Part shown: positions 5,207-6,100 of the stretch, piece after piece | Layout of the letters: every line of letters starts with the position of its first letter | How positions within the stretch are numbered: position 1 is the stretch's first letter | Assembly (NCBI GenBank): GCA_937896105.1 | Contig: CALBKR010000187.1 | Coordinates: forward strand, 1-6,100 | Direction: 5' to 3' | From: an uncultured Bacteroidales bacterium | GTDB lineage: Bacteria; Bacteroidota; Bacteroidia; Bacteroidales; Bacteroidaceae | Length of the DNA stretch: 6,100 bases | Notes under the pieces: generated by a model | Seen by the model: only the letters and a program-made list of their open reading frames with translations | Told to the model about the DNA's origin: nothing | Database searches by the model: none | Position numbers and translations under genes: made by a program

Positions 5207-6100
5207 ATGGCAACAGTTGACGACAAGAAAATCATCTTTTCGATGGTGGGCTTGAGCAAGACCATCAAGCAGACTAACAAACAGGTTCTTAAGAACATCT
5301 ATCTATCGTTCTTCTATGGTGCGAAGATTGGTATCGTGGGTATGAACGGTGCGGGTAAGTCTACCCTTATGAAGATTATCGCCGGCCTTGACAATGACTA
5401 TCAGGGCAATGTGGTTTGGTCACCCGGCTATTCGGTAGGCTATCTGCCGCAGGACCCTCAGCTGCAGGATGGCAAGACTGTTATGGACTGCGTGAAAGAG
5501 GGTGTGCAGGCTACCGTTGATGCTCTTGCTGAGTATGAGGAGATTAACCAGAAGTTCGGCTTGCCCGAATATTATGAGAACGAGGATAAGATGAACCAGC
5601 TCTTTGCCCGTCAGGCCGAGCTGCAGGATATCATCGATGCGACCGATGCGTGGAACCTCGACAGCAAGCTCGAGCGTGCTATGGCGGCTTTGCGTTGCCC
5701 GGCTCCCGATGAACTTGTCGACCACCTGTCGGGTGGTGAGCGCCGCCGTGTGGCTCTCTGCCGCTTGCTGCTGCAGAAGCCCGATGTGCTTCTTCTCGAC
5801 GAGCCTACCAACCACCTCGATGCCGAGAGCATCGACTGGCTCGAGCAGCACCTGAACCAGTACGAGGGTACTGTAATTGCTGTAACACACGACCGTTACT
5901 TCCTCGATGATGTTGCAGGCTGGATTCTTGAACTCGACCGTGGCGAGGGAATTCCCTGGCAGGGTAACTACTCTTCGTGGCTCGAACAGAAGACAAAGCG
6001 TATGGAGCAGGAGGAGAAGAGCGCAAGCAAGCGCCGCAAGACTCTTGAACGTGAGCTCGAGTGGGTACGTATGTCGCCCAAGGCTCGCCAGGCGAAGGGC
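5207..6100 (+). CDS. ettA: ABC-F ATPase EttA, energy-dependent translational throttle (3' end missing)
   Basis: EttA is a cytoplasmic ribosome-associated ATPase that binds the E site and gates entry into the elongation cycle according to the ATP/ADP ratio. The first 298 residues (of about 560 in the family) are visible and run off the window end without a stop. ABC1 shows Walker [10 protein letters not shown] (45-53), Q-loop YLPQDP (79-84), an ABC-F arm region (about 95-140), signature LSGGE (174-178), Walker B LLLDEP (195-200) with E199, and switch H228 in VTHDR. The start of the inter-domain linker follows, with the EttA-typical [17 protein letters not shown] (246-262) and [16 protein letters not shown] (283-298). 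These linker motifs and the absence of long insertions distinguish it from Uup, YheS-type and antibiotic-resistance ABC-F proteins. The ATG at 5207 gives the normal N-terminus. It is GC-richer than its left neighbours and looks like a core gene at the edge of an accessory segment. Confidence 0.96.
   Translation, partial: MATVDDKKIIFSMVGLSKTIKQTNKQVLKNIYLSFFYGAKIGIVGMNGAGKSTLMKIIAGLDNDYQGNVVWSPGYSVGYLPQDPQLQDGKTVMDCVKEGVQATVDALAEYEEINQKFGLPEYYENEDKMNQLFARQAELQDIIDATDAWNLDSKLERAMAALRCPAPDELVDHLSGGERRRVALCRLLLQKPDVLLLDEPTNHLDAESIDWLEQHLNQYEGTVIAVTHDRYFLDDVAGWILELDRGEGIPWQGNYSSWLEQKTKRMEQEEKSASKRRKTLERELEWVRMSPKARQAKG

Noticed and set aside
5420..5890. Minus-strand and out-of-frame open frames across ettA
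   Set aside because: They are opposite or offset from an intact ABC-F reading frame with all ATPase motifs, and have no domain of their own.
1..6100. CRISPR array, tRNA/rRNA genes or insertion sequences
   Set aside because: No regularly spaced repeats, tRNA-like cloverleaf, transposase motif or terminal inverted repeats were seen on either strand by eye.

Overview
The window looks like chromosomal DNA from a member of the Bacteroidales (Bacteroides/Prevotella/Muribaculaceae-like). Two things suggest this: promoter-like boxes of the Bacteroidetes type (TAnnTTTG) with no strong Shine-Dalgarno sequences, and the style of the encoded proteins (a MepA-like MATE pump, a Bacteroidetes-style WYL regulator, a PF14281-type nuclease, and EttA). 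All genes are on the + strand, and no RNA gene, insertion sequence or CRISPR array is visible.

Layout: (1) 1-1256 is the 3' part of a MATE-family drug/sodium antiporter gene, cut by the window start. (2) 1257-1369 is an intergenic region with a weak AT-rich terminator candidate, two tandem TAnnTTTG boxes and an imperfect inverted repeat that could be an operator. (3) 1370-3666 is a two-gene unit: a WYL-domain transcriptional regulator followed 17 nt later by a PD-(D/E)XK nuclease-family protein, closed by a strong intrinsic terminator at 3695-3733. (4) 3757-5101 is a second two-gene unit: a 134-residue HExxH zinc metallopeptidase of SprT-like appearance and, 10 nt later, a 309-residue protein whose first ~150 residues are a shortened and degenerate FtsZ/tubulin-type nucleotide-binding domain, joined to a C-terminal half I do not recognise. 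(5) 5102-5206 is an intergenic region with a likely promoter. (6) 5207 to the window end is the 5' half of ettA, the ABC-F translational throttle.

The flanking genes (MATE pump and ettA) are GC-richer and ordinary. The four genes between them are visibly AT-richer, the nuclease most of all, which fits an accessory insertion between core genes. The WYL-nuclease pair resembles the regulator-effector arrangement seen at defence loci such as BrxR- or CapW-controlled systems. The metallopeptidase/FtsZ-like pair is the most unusual part. A division-protein-like fold with eroded GTPase motifs and no T7 loop is unlikely to be a normal FtsZ, and its tight pairing with a protease suggests a small system that senses or interferes with FtsZ. 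Its function is inference only.
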